A program made the translations under genes and the position numbers. From Reichenbachiella sp. (GTDB lineage Bacteria; Bacteroidota; Bacteroidia; Cytophagales; Cyclobacteriaceae), in contig NZ_JAWPMM010000001.1 of the NCBI RefSeq assembly GCF_033344935.1, forward strand, positions 2,652,001 to 2,716,000: a stretch of 64,000 nucleotides of DNA, read 5' to 3'. Shown here in pieces: positions 45,364-53,627 of this stretch. How positions within the stretch are numbered: the stretch's first letter is position 1; every line of letters begins with the position of its first letter. The notes beneath the pieces are model-generated. The model did no database searches. It saw nothing but the letters and a program-made list of their open reading frames with translations, and was not told the DNA's origin.

Positions 45364-46794
45364 ATGAATCATTACAGACACTTATTTATACTCTTTTTGT
45401 TTTTGACATTGCTTAATTCTGGATTTGCTCAAAAGGCTGAGTCAGAAAAAAGACCATATAGAATCGAGTTAACCATTGACGGACTCGAGGATTCAGTAGC
45501 CTACCTAGGTTACTATATGGGCAACAAAAGATATGTCTTGGATACCACGTCTATTGATAATAAGGGAAATATGGTATTCGAAAATAAGAAGGCGATCAAA
45601 ACAGGGGTGTATTTTCTATACACTGGAAGCTATACGATGGAGTTTTTGGTAGATCGATCATTGGACTTCGAACTGAAAACTAAAATGGCTACCACTTATC
45701 AAGATCTTGAAGTGATAAATTCTGAGGATAATGAACAGTTTAGAGCATTTCAACTAACGATGATTGACCATCAAACCAAGGTGAAAGAGCTAACAGAGTC
45801 GTTGGACTCTACCAGTGTAAGGAGCGACACGGCTCGTGTACGAGAAGAAATAGCTAAACTAACTGAACGAAATAGTATAAAACGAGATAGTTTGCTTGAG
45901 ACATTTGGGGATACTTTTATGGGCCAAATTTTGATTATGATGGCCAAGTCTCCGGAACTAGAAATAGAAAGTGATTCTCTGACTATAGATCAAAAAAAAT
46001 CACAATACAATTATTACAAAGATCATTTTTTTGATGGCCTCGATTTTGAGTCTGAAGGCTTGCTTAGAACTCCGAATTTTTATGGAAAAGTAAAAGAGTA
46101 TATAGATCGCGTAACTTTCCAGAATCCAGACTCAATAATTGCTTCAATTGATCATGTTTTAGCTAAATGCAAAAACAATCCTGAGCTTTATAGATATTGG
46201 ATGGGTAGTTTTTTTGGAGAATATCAAAATCCAAAAATCATGGGCATGGATAAGGTATTTGTACACTTGTCCGATAACTATTACTTGAATGGAAAGGTTG
46301 ATTGGGCAGACAGTACCCTACTTGCAGAATTGAGTAAGGAGATGACTTTTCTCCGCGAAAATCAAATAGGTCTAAAAGCTCCACAGATGTATCTATTGGA
46401 TACTTTAGAAAATAGGAAGAGTTTATATAATATAAAGTCTGATTATCTGGTATTGTATTTTTATGATCCTGATTGTGGACACTGCAAAAAGAAGACTCCA
46501 GTTCTGTATGATTTGTACAAAAAAATGGAAGGAGATTTTGATGTGGCTGCAGTTACTGTTGGAACGGATACCAAAAAGTGGAAGGATTTTATTAAAAAGT
46601 TTGGATTGGATGGATGGATCAACCTAGGGGATCCGTATTACAAAAGTAATTTTAGAGTCCAGTACAATGTACGAAGCACCCCGCAGGTTTATATTGTAGA
46701 TAAAGACAAAACTATCATCGCAAAAAAGCTAGATGTAGAACAAATAGAAGGCTTTATTAATGATAGAAAAAGGATGGACAAGCTATCTCAGTAG
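45364..46794 (+). CDS. Exported thioredoxin-like protein (DUF4369/TlpA type)
   Basis: A 476-residue periplasmic or cell-surface protein. After the signal peptide (MNHYRHLFILFLFLTLLNSG) comes an N-terminal beta domain of DUF4369 type (about 30-125: YRIELTIDGLEDSVAYLGYY), a helical middle (DUF5106-like) and a C-terminal thioredoxin domain at about 345-476 with the redox motif YDPDCGHCKKKTP (CGHC) and cis-Pro in RSTPQVYIVD. It should act as a thiol oxidoreductase. The ATG at 45364 is preferred to a TTG three codons upstream. Confidence 0.88.
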   Translation: MNHYRHLFILFLFLTLLNSGFAQKAESEKRPYRIELTIDGLEDSVAYLGYYMGNKRYVLDTTSIDNKGNMVFENKKAIKTGVYFLYTGSYTMEFLVDRSLDFELKTKMATTYQDLEVINSEDNEQFRAFQLTMIDHQTKVKELTESLDSTSVRSDTARVREEIAKLTERNSIKRDSLLETFGDTFMGQILIMMAKSPELEIESDSLTIDQKKSQYNYYKDHFFDGLDFESEGLLRTPNFYGKVKEYIDRVTFQNPDSIIASIDHVLAKCKNNPELYRYWMGSFFGEYQNPKIMGMDKVFVHLSDNYYLNGKVDWADSTLLAELSKEMTFLRENQIGLKAPQMYLLDTLENRKSLYNIKSDYLVLYFYDPDCGHCKKKTPVLYDLYKKMEGDFDVAAVTVGTDTKKWKDFIKKFGLDGWINLGDPYYKSNFRVQYNVRSTPQVYIVDKDKTIIAKKLDVEQIEGFINDRKRMDKLSQ

Positions 46795-46902
46795 GGGATT
46801 TGCTTAACCTTCTCGTTTAATACCTAAATTGTAATGAAAATTTTCTGATTTACACGAATTAGTTTATTTTCGATTTTTTAAACCAATAAAAATTTCAATC
46901 AG

Positions 46903-47376
46903 ATGATTAAGGAATTCAACACGTTGCGTGATGATGAAATAGAGGTGTTACTTAAGGCTCCCGTTTTGGTGTCTATTTTAATAGCCGGAGCTGATGATAA
47001 GATAGACAAGAGTGAAATCCATCAAGCTGTGGAAATTGCAAATAGTAAGCAGTCAAGAGCGAGAGAGCAACTTATAGATTACTATAAAGAAGTGGGTAAA
47101 GACTTTAAAGAGAAGTTTGAGAAGATGGTTAATGAAATGCCAGATACACCTGACGGGAGAGCAGAAATTATTGGCAAGGAGTTGAGGAAATTGAACTTCA
47201 TCTTACCTAAAATTGACCACAAATTTGCTGTAAAACTGCATGCTAGCCTAAAGGATATGGCTAAGAAAATAGCTGAGGCTTCTGGTGGGATATTAGGCTA
47301 TATGTCCGTGAGCTATGAAGAAGCTAAACTTATGGAATTGACAATGATAGACGATCCATCGGATTACGAAAACTAA
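46903..47376 (+). CDS. Helical cytoplasmic protein, TerB-like candidate
   Basis: A 157-residue soluble protein, nearly all helical, with no signal or membrane segment. The section LLKAPVLVSILIAGADDKID, KSEIHQAVEIA resembles the first half of a TerB-like domain, where acidic residues bind metal, but the match is loose. I do not assign a function. It ends at a strong terminator and is separate from the thioredoxin gene before it (108 bases). Confidence 0.7.
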   Translation: MIKEFNTLRDDEIEVLLKAPVLVSILIAGADDKIDKSEIHQAVEIANSKQSRAREQLIDYYKEVGKDFKEKFEKMVNEMPDTPDGRAEIIGKELRKLNFILPKIDHKFAVKLHASLKDMAKKIAEASGGILGYMSVSYEEAKLMELTMIDDPSDYEN

Positions 47377-47385
47377 GAATTTGAT

Positions 47386-47410
47386 AACCCCGCCAGTCGG
47401 GGTTTTTTTT
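47386..47410 (+). terminator. Intrinsic terminator
   Basis: A GC-rich 7-bp stem (47386-47392 with 47398-47404) followed by a run of T, 9 bases after the stop of the helical protein gene. Confidence 0.93.
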
Positions 47411-47426
47411 GCTCCAAACCTAAACG

Positions 47427-47984
47427 ATGTATACCAGATACCGGGCTGATATTATTTATCCACTTCGATTGACTTTTGTCATTTGGCTCGTATTTACTTT
47501 TCAGTTTTATTCCCATATTGACTTAGGTTTCTTGGGTATATATCCAAGGAGAATTGATGGCCTAATCGGTATAATTACAGGGCCCTTAGTTCACGGAAAT
47601 ACACAACATATCTTATCAAACACACTTCCGTTACTTTTTTTAGGGATTACCATGTTCGTGTTTTACAACCGAATTGCCCTTTGGGTATTTGCTAATTGCT
47701 ATATCCTTACCGGAATACTGGTTTGGTTTTTCGGTAGGCCATTTTATCATATTGGGGCTAGTGGGTTGATTTATGGATTGGCCTTTTTTCTTATATCTTT
47801 TGGCTTGTTTAGAAAGGACTTTCGTTCTTTGGCTATTTCTATAGTTGTTGTGATCTTGTATGGAGGATTGGTTTACGGTATGTTACCAACGGTATCCAAC
47901 ATTTCCTGGGAGTCACATGCATTTGGTGCATCTATCGGAATTGGATTGGCCTTCATGTACAGGAACACTCGAAGCTTGGACTGA
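47427..47984 (+). CDS. Rhomboid-family intramembrane serine protease
   Basis: A 185-residue membrane protein with six helices, the minimal rhomboid core. The loop/helix-2 motif HGNTQHILSNTLPLLF matches HGxxxHxxxN, the nucleophile is Ser in FYHIGASGLIYGLAFF, and the catalytic His is in SWESHAFGASIGIGLAF. All catalytic residues are present, so it is probably active. Substrates are unknown. Its stop is one base from the stop of the convergent hydrolase-like gene. Confidence 0.9.
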   Translation: MYTRYRADIIYPLRLTFVIWLVFTFQFYSHIDLGFLGIYPRRIDGLIGIITGPLVHGNTQHILSNTLPLLFLGITMFVFYNRIALWVFANCYILTGILVWFFGRPFYHIGASGLIYGLAFFLISFGLFRKDFRSLAISIVVVILYGGLVYGMLPTVSNISWESHAFGASIGIGLAFMYRNTRSLD

Positions 47985-47985
47985 T

Positions 47986-48831
47986 CTATAAATTCAACAC
48001 AAAAGCGTAAATCTGCTTCGCATATTCCGATTCATTGACAGTAAAATTGTCCATTCTAGAGGCCACATCAAATTGATATAATTCTTTGAAATCATGTGAG
48101 GTCGAATGAAGGAGATTCTCCATGTCTTCGGTGGTATACAAGAAGTTTTTTGAACCATGAATGTACAAAATGCCTCGTAGGTTTTTGCCTGGTTCTTTCT
48201 TCACAATGTTCAAAGCATTGTAGTCGCTGTTTTCGATGCCTTCGGGTAAGGTCATTACTGCATTAATTTTTTTGAATTGAGTTTTCAAGGCAGTAAAATC
48301 AACAAACGGTTCATCAGCAATAATTCCTGCAATGTCATCTTTTATGTACCCCCTTGTCACAGATATGCCAGCGCCGATTCCCCAACCGTAGGCGATTAAT
48401 TCGTGATGAAATCTGTCTTCACAGTAATTATAAACCGCATCAAAATCGTCATAAAATTCTTTATAAACATATTGGTACTTGTTGATTTTAAAACCACTAC
48501 TTGCCCCATAACCGCGGTAATCGTAAATCAGTACGCTAAACCCATAGCGGACAAGAATTCGTACCCGCTCCAGGTAGTCGCCCATATTCCCAACGCCATC
48601 ATGGCTCATGATCATGAGCTGATCACCAAGATCCGATGGAAAGTACCAAGCGCTTAACTGTGCTCCACCTGTAGATGGAATTATTATTTTTTCGTGCTTC
48701 ATGTGAAAGTCATGAGGTGTATGCTTGTACGTCTTTTTGGGTGAAAGAGCGACTAAAAAGCACGAGAGAAAAACTATGATGAAAGCTGTGGTTGAACGCA
48801 TTTTTAAATTCAATTTCGATAAAGAAAACAT
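47986..48831 (-). CDS. Alpha/beta-hydrolase-fold protein lacking the catalytic triad
   Basis: A ~281-residue protein with an N-terminal membrane or signal segment (TAFIIVFLSCFLVALSP) and a clear alpha/beta-hydrolase fold: GFSVLIYDYRGYGASSG and YIHGSKNFLYTTEDMENLL. The nucleophile elbow reads AYGWGIGAG, with Gly where Ser is expected. The HGSKNFLY segment lacks the usual Asp and no His follows at the end. It is probably a pseudoenzyme. The start is uncertain: the frame opens at 48855 (4-base overlap with the permease gene), with ATGs at 48831 and 48801. It lies at the end of the metal-transport operon. Confidence 0.78.
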   Translation of the reverse strand: MFSLSKLNLKMRSTTAFIIVFLSCFLVALSPKKTYKHTPHDFHMKHEKIIIPSTGGAQLSAWYFPSDLGDQLMIMSHDGVGNMGDYLERVRILVRYGFSVLIYDYRGYGASSGFKINKYQYVYKEFYDDFDAVYNYCEDRFHHELIAYGWGIGAGISVTRGYIKDDIAGIIADEPFVDFTALKTQFKKINAVMTLPEGIENSDYNALNIVKKEPGKNLRGILYIHGSKNFLYTTEDMENLLHSTSHDFKELYQFDVASRMDNFTVNESEYAKQIYAFVLNL

Positions 48832-48851
48832 TTTTCTGTTGGAGAAAAAAG

Positions 48852-49736
48852 TCAAGCGTTAGGTTTAATCGTTTTTTGGCGAATTCTTGTGGTTATTACT
48901 CCTTCAGTGGGTGAAAACAAAAAGGCAATTAGGAATAATATACCGGCAACAGATGACATAGCCCCTGCAATGGATCCGTCTAGCAAAACTGCCAAATAAT
49001 AACCTGCTGCAGAAACAACAATACCGAGTATGACAGTTAGTAAGAGCATTCGAGGGAAGCTGCTGGTGAGTAAATAAGCGGTAGCTGGTGGAGCAATCAA
49101 AAATGCTACAACTAATATGGCGCCCACTGATTCAAATGACGCCACAGTAGTAAGTGAAACGGCGGCCATTAATAAATAGTGCCATAGTACGGTGGAAATA
49201 CCAATGGCCGTAGCGAAAGCAGGGTCAAATGTAGTGAGATACAACTCCTTGTAGCCTAAAATGATGAAGCCGAGAATTACAAGAAAAACAAATCCCGAAA
49301 CATACAATACTCTAGGGCCTAAGATCAACCCTGATTCTGTAATCCACAAATCGAGAGGCACATAAGCTATTTCGCCGTGTAGAACACAGTCTTGGTCTAA
49401 ATCCACTTCATTGGCAAAAACGGAAATAAGGATAACTCCAAGCGCAAATAACCAGGTGAAGGTAACTCCAATGGAAGCGTCGGTTTGAAGATTTCCTTTC
49501 TTATGAAAAAACTCAATTAATACTGTGGTGAGAATTCCAATGATTCCAGCACCTAGCAACATGATTACCGAATCTCTACTTCCACTAATCAAAAAAGCTA
49601 GAACGATACCTGGTAGCACAGCATGAGATATAGCATCGCCCACCATGGCCATTTTTCTCAAAATCAAGAAACAACCCAATAAGCCGCATGTAACTGCTAC
49701 TAATGATCCAGCCGATATGATATAAAGTGCATCCAT
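48852..49736 (-). CDS. Metal ABC transporter permease (ABC-3 family)
   Basis: A 294-residue inner-membrane permease with about eight helices. Family motifs include LGCFLILRKMAMVGDAISHA near the N-terminus and LKxAG-type AIGISTVLWHYLL before the coupling helix. It is the second permease of a Mn/Zn/Fe ABC importer. Its ATG overlaps the stop of the preceding permease-repressor gene by one base. It lacks the extra C-terminal domain of its partner. Confidence 0.92.
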   Translation of the reverse strand: MDALYIISAGSLVAVTCGLLGCFLILRKMAMVGDAISHAVLPGIVLAFLISGSRDSVIMLLGAGIIGILTTVLIEFFHKKGNLQTDASIGVTFTWLFALGVILISVFANEVDLDQDCVLHGEIAYVPLDLWITESGLILGPRVLYVSGFVFLVILGFIILGYKELYLTTFDPAFATAIGISTVLWHYLLMAAVSLTTVASFESVGAILVVAFLIAPPATAYLLTSSFPRMLLLTVILGIVVSAAGYYLAVLLDGSIAGAMSSVAGILFLIAFLFSPTEGVITTRIRQKTIKPNA

Positions 49737-51040
49737 TAGTTTTTGATAGGTTTGTTGTAAGGTATTACTGACTCATGCGGATCGCTTGTCGGATACTGCA
49801 ATAGTGCTTCCAAGCGAGCTTCCAATTCTGGAGTTAGTATGTGCTCGATGTTGTCGGCATCTTCATGCACATGATCAGGAGCTATGCGTAAGTATTTGGT
49901 CAAATAAACCTCCCATAGACGGTGCAGTTTCACAATTCTTTGTCCTTTCTTCTGTCCTTGGTCAGTTAACTGCCAGCTTCCTTTATGATGTTTCAAAAAA
50001 CCTTGTTGGCTTAATCGGTTGAGGCCTGATAGTAGGGCAGGAGTCCTGATTGGGCGTTTGGCTTGAATTTGCTCAATATTCCTTTGTTCTTCAAAATTGC
50101 TGTCCATTTCACCCAATTGATAAAACAGTTTGAGGATGTTCTCTGTTAGAATTCGTTTTTTGATCTTCGACTGACGAATGAGTTTGTATAGAATGCCTTT
50201 TTCGGGAGCAATGAAGAAAGAAGTCAAGGCAATCATGGAAATGACCATCACAATCCATGGACCCGTGGGCATAGATGGCGCAACGTAAGAAATATAAGCA
50301 CCACTCACCCCTGAGAAAGCTCCGAAAATAGCAGCCAATAGTAGCATAATACTAAGTTTGTTGGTCCAAAAACGTGCAGCCGCTGCAGGAGTAATGAGCA
50401 TGGCAGCCATAAGTACGACGCCAACTGCTTGTATACCTGTGACCACGGCAAGGACGGTTAATGTTGTCAAGGCCAATTCCAGTCGTTTAACTGGGAATCC
50501 GATGGACTTAGCAAAGTCTTCATCAAACGAGATCAAGGCAAATTCCTTGTAAAGAAGAATTACCCCCAGAAGTAAGCAAATACTAATCACACTAAATATG
50601 ACCAGGTCATCGCCCACCAGAGCAGCTGCTTTACCAAATAAAAAAGAATCTAAACCGGTTTGAGCAGCATTTCCAGAATGCTGAATCATTGTTAATAGCA
50701 AAATTCCCACGCCAAAAAAGACGGAGAGAATAAGGCCAATGGCGGTGTCTTCCTTGATCTTTGACTTTCGTGTGATTACATCTATTAAGATTAAGGAAAG
50801 CCAACCAGTAATAAAGGCTCCAGTTATGAGATAAATTGGATTTTTTGTTCCGGACAGGAGAAAGGCTAGACAGATTCCCGGTAATACGGCATGGGCAACT
50901 GCATCACCAACAAGTGCTTTTTTCTTAAGAAAAGTAAAGCAGCCCACCAGCGCAGAACTGATAGCCAGCAATACCGACCCACCAGTCACAAACCTGATGT
51001 TTGGATTTTGAAATGAAAAGAATGTGATTAAATCTTCCAT
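49736..51040 (-). CDS. Metal ABC transporter permease fused to a DtxR/MntR-like domain
   Basis: A 434-residue fusion. Residues 1 to about 285 are an ABC-3 permease (VGCFTFLKKKALVGDAVAHA, CTD helices as in its partner). Residues ~295-425 resemble the winged helix and dimerisation domain of DtxR/MntR: LLSGLNRLSQQGFLKHHKGS, then KLHRLWEVYLTKYLRIAPDH and VHEDADNIEHILTPELEARL. The metal-ligand pattern is similar to that of the free regulator in the same operon. The layout matches YtgCR of Chlamydia, where the C-terminal part is released as a repressor; whether that happens here is unknown. Confidence 0.88.
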   Translation of the reverse strand: MEDLITFFSFQNPNIRFVTGGSVLLAISSALVGCFTFLKKKALVGDAVAHAVLPGICLAFLLSGTKNPIYLITGAFITGWLSLILIDVITRKSKIKEDTAIGLILSVFFGVGILLLTMIQHSGNAAQTGLDSFLFGKAAALVGDDLVIFSVISICLLLGVILLYKEFALISFDEDFAKSIGFPVKRLELALTTLTVLAVVTGIQAVGVVLMAAMLITPAAAARFWTNKLSIMLLLAAIFGAFSGVSGAYISYVAPSMPTGPWIVMVISMIALTSFFIAPEKGILYKLIRQSKIKKRILTENILKLFYQLGEMDSNFEEQRNIEQIQAKRPIRTPALLSGLNRLSQQGFLKHHKGSWQLTDQGQKKGQRIVKLHRLWEVYLTKYLRIAPDHVHEDADNIEHILTPELEARLEALLQYPTSDPHESVIPYNKPIKN

Positions 51041-51044
51041 TGAA

Positions 51045-51836
51045 TCAAGTCAAATCACGAGTTGGAAATTGCTGTTTCTTTAAAAGATTCCCTACTTCTG
51101 AAAGGATACTCAGTTTGCCACCGTACGTTTCTTGCAATAGCTCTTGTGTAAACGCTTCTTCAACCGGTCCTGAGGCAACCAGTCTGGTGTTAAGTTGTAC
51201 CACCCAATCGAAATATTGAGATACTGTTTGCAAGTCGTGATGAACGACGATAACTGTTTTGCCTTCATCGGACATCGTTTTAAGAATGTTGATAATAGCT
51301 TTTTCAGTGGCGGCATCTACTCCTGCAAATGGCTCATCCATGAAGTAGATCTCAGCATTTTGTGCCAGTGCACGAGCCAGAAATACTCTTTGCTGCTGCC
51401 CACCGGACAGTTGACTAATTTGTCTATTGGCAAACTGCTGCATGTTTACTTGCTCAAGAGCATAATCAGCAGCCTCATAATCGGCTTTTCGAGGTCGTTT
51501 GAATAGTCCTAATTCTGCATACCGCCCCATGACGACAACATCACGAACAGAGGCGGGGAAATCCCAGTCTACAGATTCTTTCTGAGGAACGTAGCTCACT
51601 CTGTTTCGAACCTGCTCAATAGGTTGGCCTAAAAGCTCAACCCAGCCACTACTCAAAGGGACAATCTCCATGATGGCCTTTATAAGTGTGGATTTTCCTG
51701 CTCCATTAGGTCCAATAACACCAACTAATGCCCCTTTAGGTAAGGTGAGGTCAACTCCCCATAATACAGGTTTTCGACTATAGGTGACTGTTAGATCGTG
51801 AATTTCTAAAACCGGGTCTTCTACATTTACAATCAT
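51045..51836 (-). CDS. Metal ABC transporter ATP-binding protein
   Basis: A 263-residue ABC ATPase. Walker A is GVIGPNGAGKSTLIKAI, signature LSGGQQQRVFLARAL, Walker B IYFMDEPFAGVD, and the H-loop VVHHDL. It powers the Mn/Zn/Fe importer with the two permeases. It lies four bases before the permease fusion and its start overlaps the stop of the binding-protein gene by four bases (ATGA). Confidence 0.94.
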   Translation of the reverse strand: MIVNVEDPVLEIHDLTVTYSRKPVLWGVDLTLPKGALVGVIGPNGAGKSTLIKAIMEIVPLSSGWVELLGQPIEQVRNRVSYVPQKESVDWDFPASVRDVVVMGRYAELGLFKRPRKADYEAADYALEQVNMQQFANRQISQLSGGQQQRVFLARALAQNAEIYFMDEPFAGVDAATEKAIINILKTMSDEGKTVIVVHHDLQTVSQYFDWVVQLNTRLVASGPVEEAFTQELLQETYGGKLSILSEVGNLLKKQQFPTRDLT

Positions 51837-52750
51837 TTCAGTGCGTTTACAATTGTTTCTACATTGGTGTGAACCATTCCTATATAGGTGCCTTCAAATT
51901 GTCCGAAGGGCCCCATGGCATCTGAGTACAGACTACCGCCGATAGCTACTTGATGTCCCTTTTGTTTACAACCTTCTACTACAGCATTAATAGCCTTTTT
52001 TGAAACGGAAGTTTCGATAAATACTGCTTTGATTTTGTTCTCTACAATCAGGTTAACCAGATCGGCCACATCTTTGAGTCCTGGTTCGGATAGTGTAGAT
52101 ATGCCTTGAAGGCCATTTACTTCAATTCCGTAGGCATCTCCGAAATACCCAAAGGCATCGTGAGCAGTAATTAACAACCTTTGTTTCTCGGGAATCTGAG
52201 CTATCGATTGGCTAACTGCAGTGTGCAGTGAATCTAATTGTCGAAGATAATTAGTAGCATTTTGATCGTAGTATGCTTTGTTTTTCTCATCCACTTCATT
52301 TAGATACTTTTGGATATTCTTTACTGCCTCTTTCCAAAGTGATACATCAAACCAAATATGGGGATCATAGGTACCGGGATATAATTCACTAGCACGAAAA
52401 TTGGAAGGTGGGATATTCTCAGTAATCGCTCGTACTGGTTTAATCCGTCCTAACTTCTCAAATACCTCACCCATTTTTCCTTCTAGATGCAATCCATTAT
52501 AAAATATAAGGTTAGCCTCTTGGAGTTTCTTCAAGTCCCCTTGGGTAGCTTTGTATAAATGTGGATCAACACCAGGCCCCATGAGTGCTTGGGCGTCAAC
52601 ACTATCTCCAGCAATATTGATCACGGCATCATAGATCATGCCTGTAGTAGTGACCACTTTTAGTTTACCGTTACGCGTATTGCTATTAGGCTGGCAGGCA
52701 TTGAAAGCAATGATGCAAACGAGGACGAATATGTATTTGTAGTTTTTCAT
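51833..52750 (-). CDS. Metal-binding lipoprotein of the ABC importer (ZnuA/TroA/MntA type)
   Basis: A 305-residue cluster A-I solute-binding lipoprotein, Cys19 in IIAFNAC. Metal ligands are visible: His in GPGVDPHLYKATQGD, His in TYDPHIWFDVSLW, His in LLITAHDAFGYFGDAYG and Asp in GGSLYSDAMGPFGQ. It lacks the long His-rich loop of zinc-specific ZnuA, so manganese or iron is more likely than zinc. It overlaps the ATPase and regulator genes by four bases on each side. Confidence 0.92.
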   Translation of the reverse strand: MKNYKYIFVLVCIIAFNACQPNSNTRNGKLKVVTTTGMIYDAVINIAGDSVDAQALMGPGVDPHLYKATQGDLKKLQEANLIFYNGLHLEGKMGEVFEKLGRIKPVRAITENIPPSNFRASELYPGTYDPHIWFDVSLWKEAVKNIQKYLNEVDEKNKAYYDQNATNYLRQLDSLHTAVSQSIAQIPEKQRLLITAHDAFGYFGDAYGIEVNGLQGISTLSEPGLKDVADLVNLIVENKIKAVFIETSVSKKAINAVVEGCKQKGHQVAIGGSLYSDAMGPFGQFEGTYIGMVHTNVETIVNALK

Positions 52751-53412
52751 TCGGTTACTAATAAGTTGTCTGCCACTTGTTTTGAAATAAATATGACTTG
52801 GTCGTTGACCATTTGTATTTGCATGGATCCGTCAAATGAATTTTTCTCCATGACAACTATTTTGGTTCCTAAGGCAATCTGAATTTTGTCAAGATGTGAT
52901 AGAAACTCAGAATCAGAATCATCGACCCCAGTTACCAAAACAGTTTTACCAATATTGATTTCTGATAATGGAACTTTCTTGCCTACTACAATTTCTCCAC
53001 GTTCATCCGGAATTGGATCTCCATGTGGATCGATTCTAGGATGCCCTAAAAATTTGTCGAGCTTTTGAGTTAGGATAGGGGACTTAATATGTTCTAATTG
53101 TTCAGCGATCTCATGCACTTCGTCCCACTTAAATTGAAGTTTGTCAACTAAGAAAACTTCCCAAAGTCTATGCTTTCTGATTATTTGGAGCGCTTCTTTT
53201 CTTCCCTTAACAGATACATTCACCCCCTTGTATTTCTGGTAATTGACAAATCCTTTATCGGAAAGTTTCTTAATCATATCACTAACCGATGCTGGTTTAG
53301 TTTGCAGAACTTCTGCAATGGCATTAGTGGAAACATCCGATTTGTCTGCTTGAGACAAATGGTAAATGGCTTTCAAATAATTCTCTTCTGCGTGACTCAG
53401 CATGGATTTCAT
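52747..53412 (-). CDS. mntR: DtxR/MntR-family metal-dependent regulator
   Basis: A 221-residue regulator. The winged helix begins LSHAEENYLKAIYHLSQ, with recognition part TKPASVSDMIKKLSDKGFVN; the dimerisation domain is HRLWEVFLVDKLQFKWDEVH, EIAEQLEHIKSP; a C-terminal SH3/FeoA-like domain covers about 150-221. The residue aligned with DtxR Cys102 is Glu (AEQLEH), which fits manganese sensing more than iron. It heads the transport operon and overlaps the next gene by four bases. A perfect palindrome lies 26 bases upstream. A start at 53403 is also possible. Confidence 0.9.
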   Translation of the reverse strand: MKSMLSHAEENYLKAIYHLSQADKSDVSTNAIAEVLQTKPASVSDMIKKLSDKGFVNYQKYKGVNVSVKGRKEALQIIRKHRLWEVFLVDKLQFKWDEVHEIAEQLEHIKSPILTQKLDKFLGHPRIDPHGDPIPDERGEIVVGKKVPLSEINIGKTVLVTGVDDSDSEFLSHLDKIQIALGTKIVVMEKNSFDGSMQIQMVNDQVIFISKQVADNLLVTE

Positions 53413-53438
53413 TTGGCTTTATGCAAAAGAAAACAAAA

Positions 53439-53454
53439 TTTAGATTAATCTAAA
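53439..53454. promoter_or_regulatory. 16-bp palindrome, candidate DtxR/MntR operator
   Basis: TTTAGATTAATCTAAA is a perfect palindrome 26 bases upstream of the regulator start and about 170 bases from the divergent DUF4856 gene. Its TTTAG...CTAAA arms resemble DtxR-family operators. Confidence 0.6.
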
Positions 53455-53613
53455 AATATATTTTGATAGAGTTGAAAAATATATTCAATCGTGTAACTCA
53501 CTACTATTAGTGATTTTTATCAGTAATTAAGAATTAGTTAAGTCAAAGGTTGTCTGGATAGGGTGGATATTTACTTTTGCATCATTATTTATAATCAGTC
53601 TTAATAAACATAA

Positions 53614-53621
53614 TATATTTG
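53614..53621 (+). promoter_or_regulatory. Candidate -7 box for the DUF4856-imelysin unit
   Basis: TATATTTG fits TAnnTTTG. It ends seven bases before the DUF4856 ATG, implying a very short or absent leader. The -33 element is weak. Confidence 0.55.
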
Positions 53622-53627
53622 CGACTT

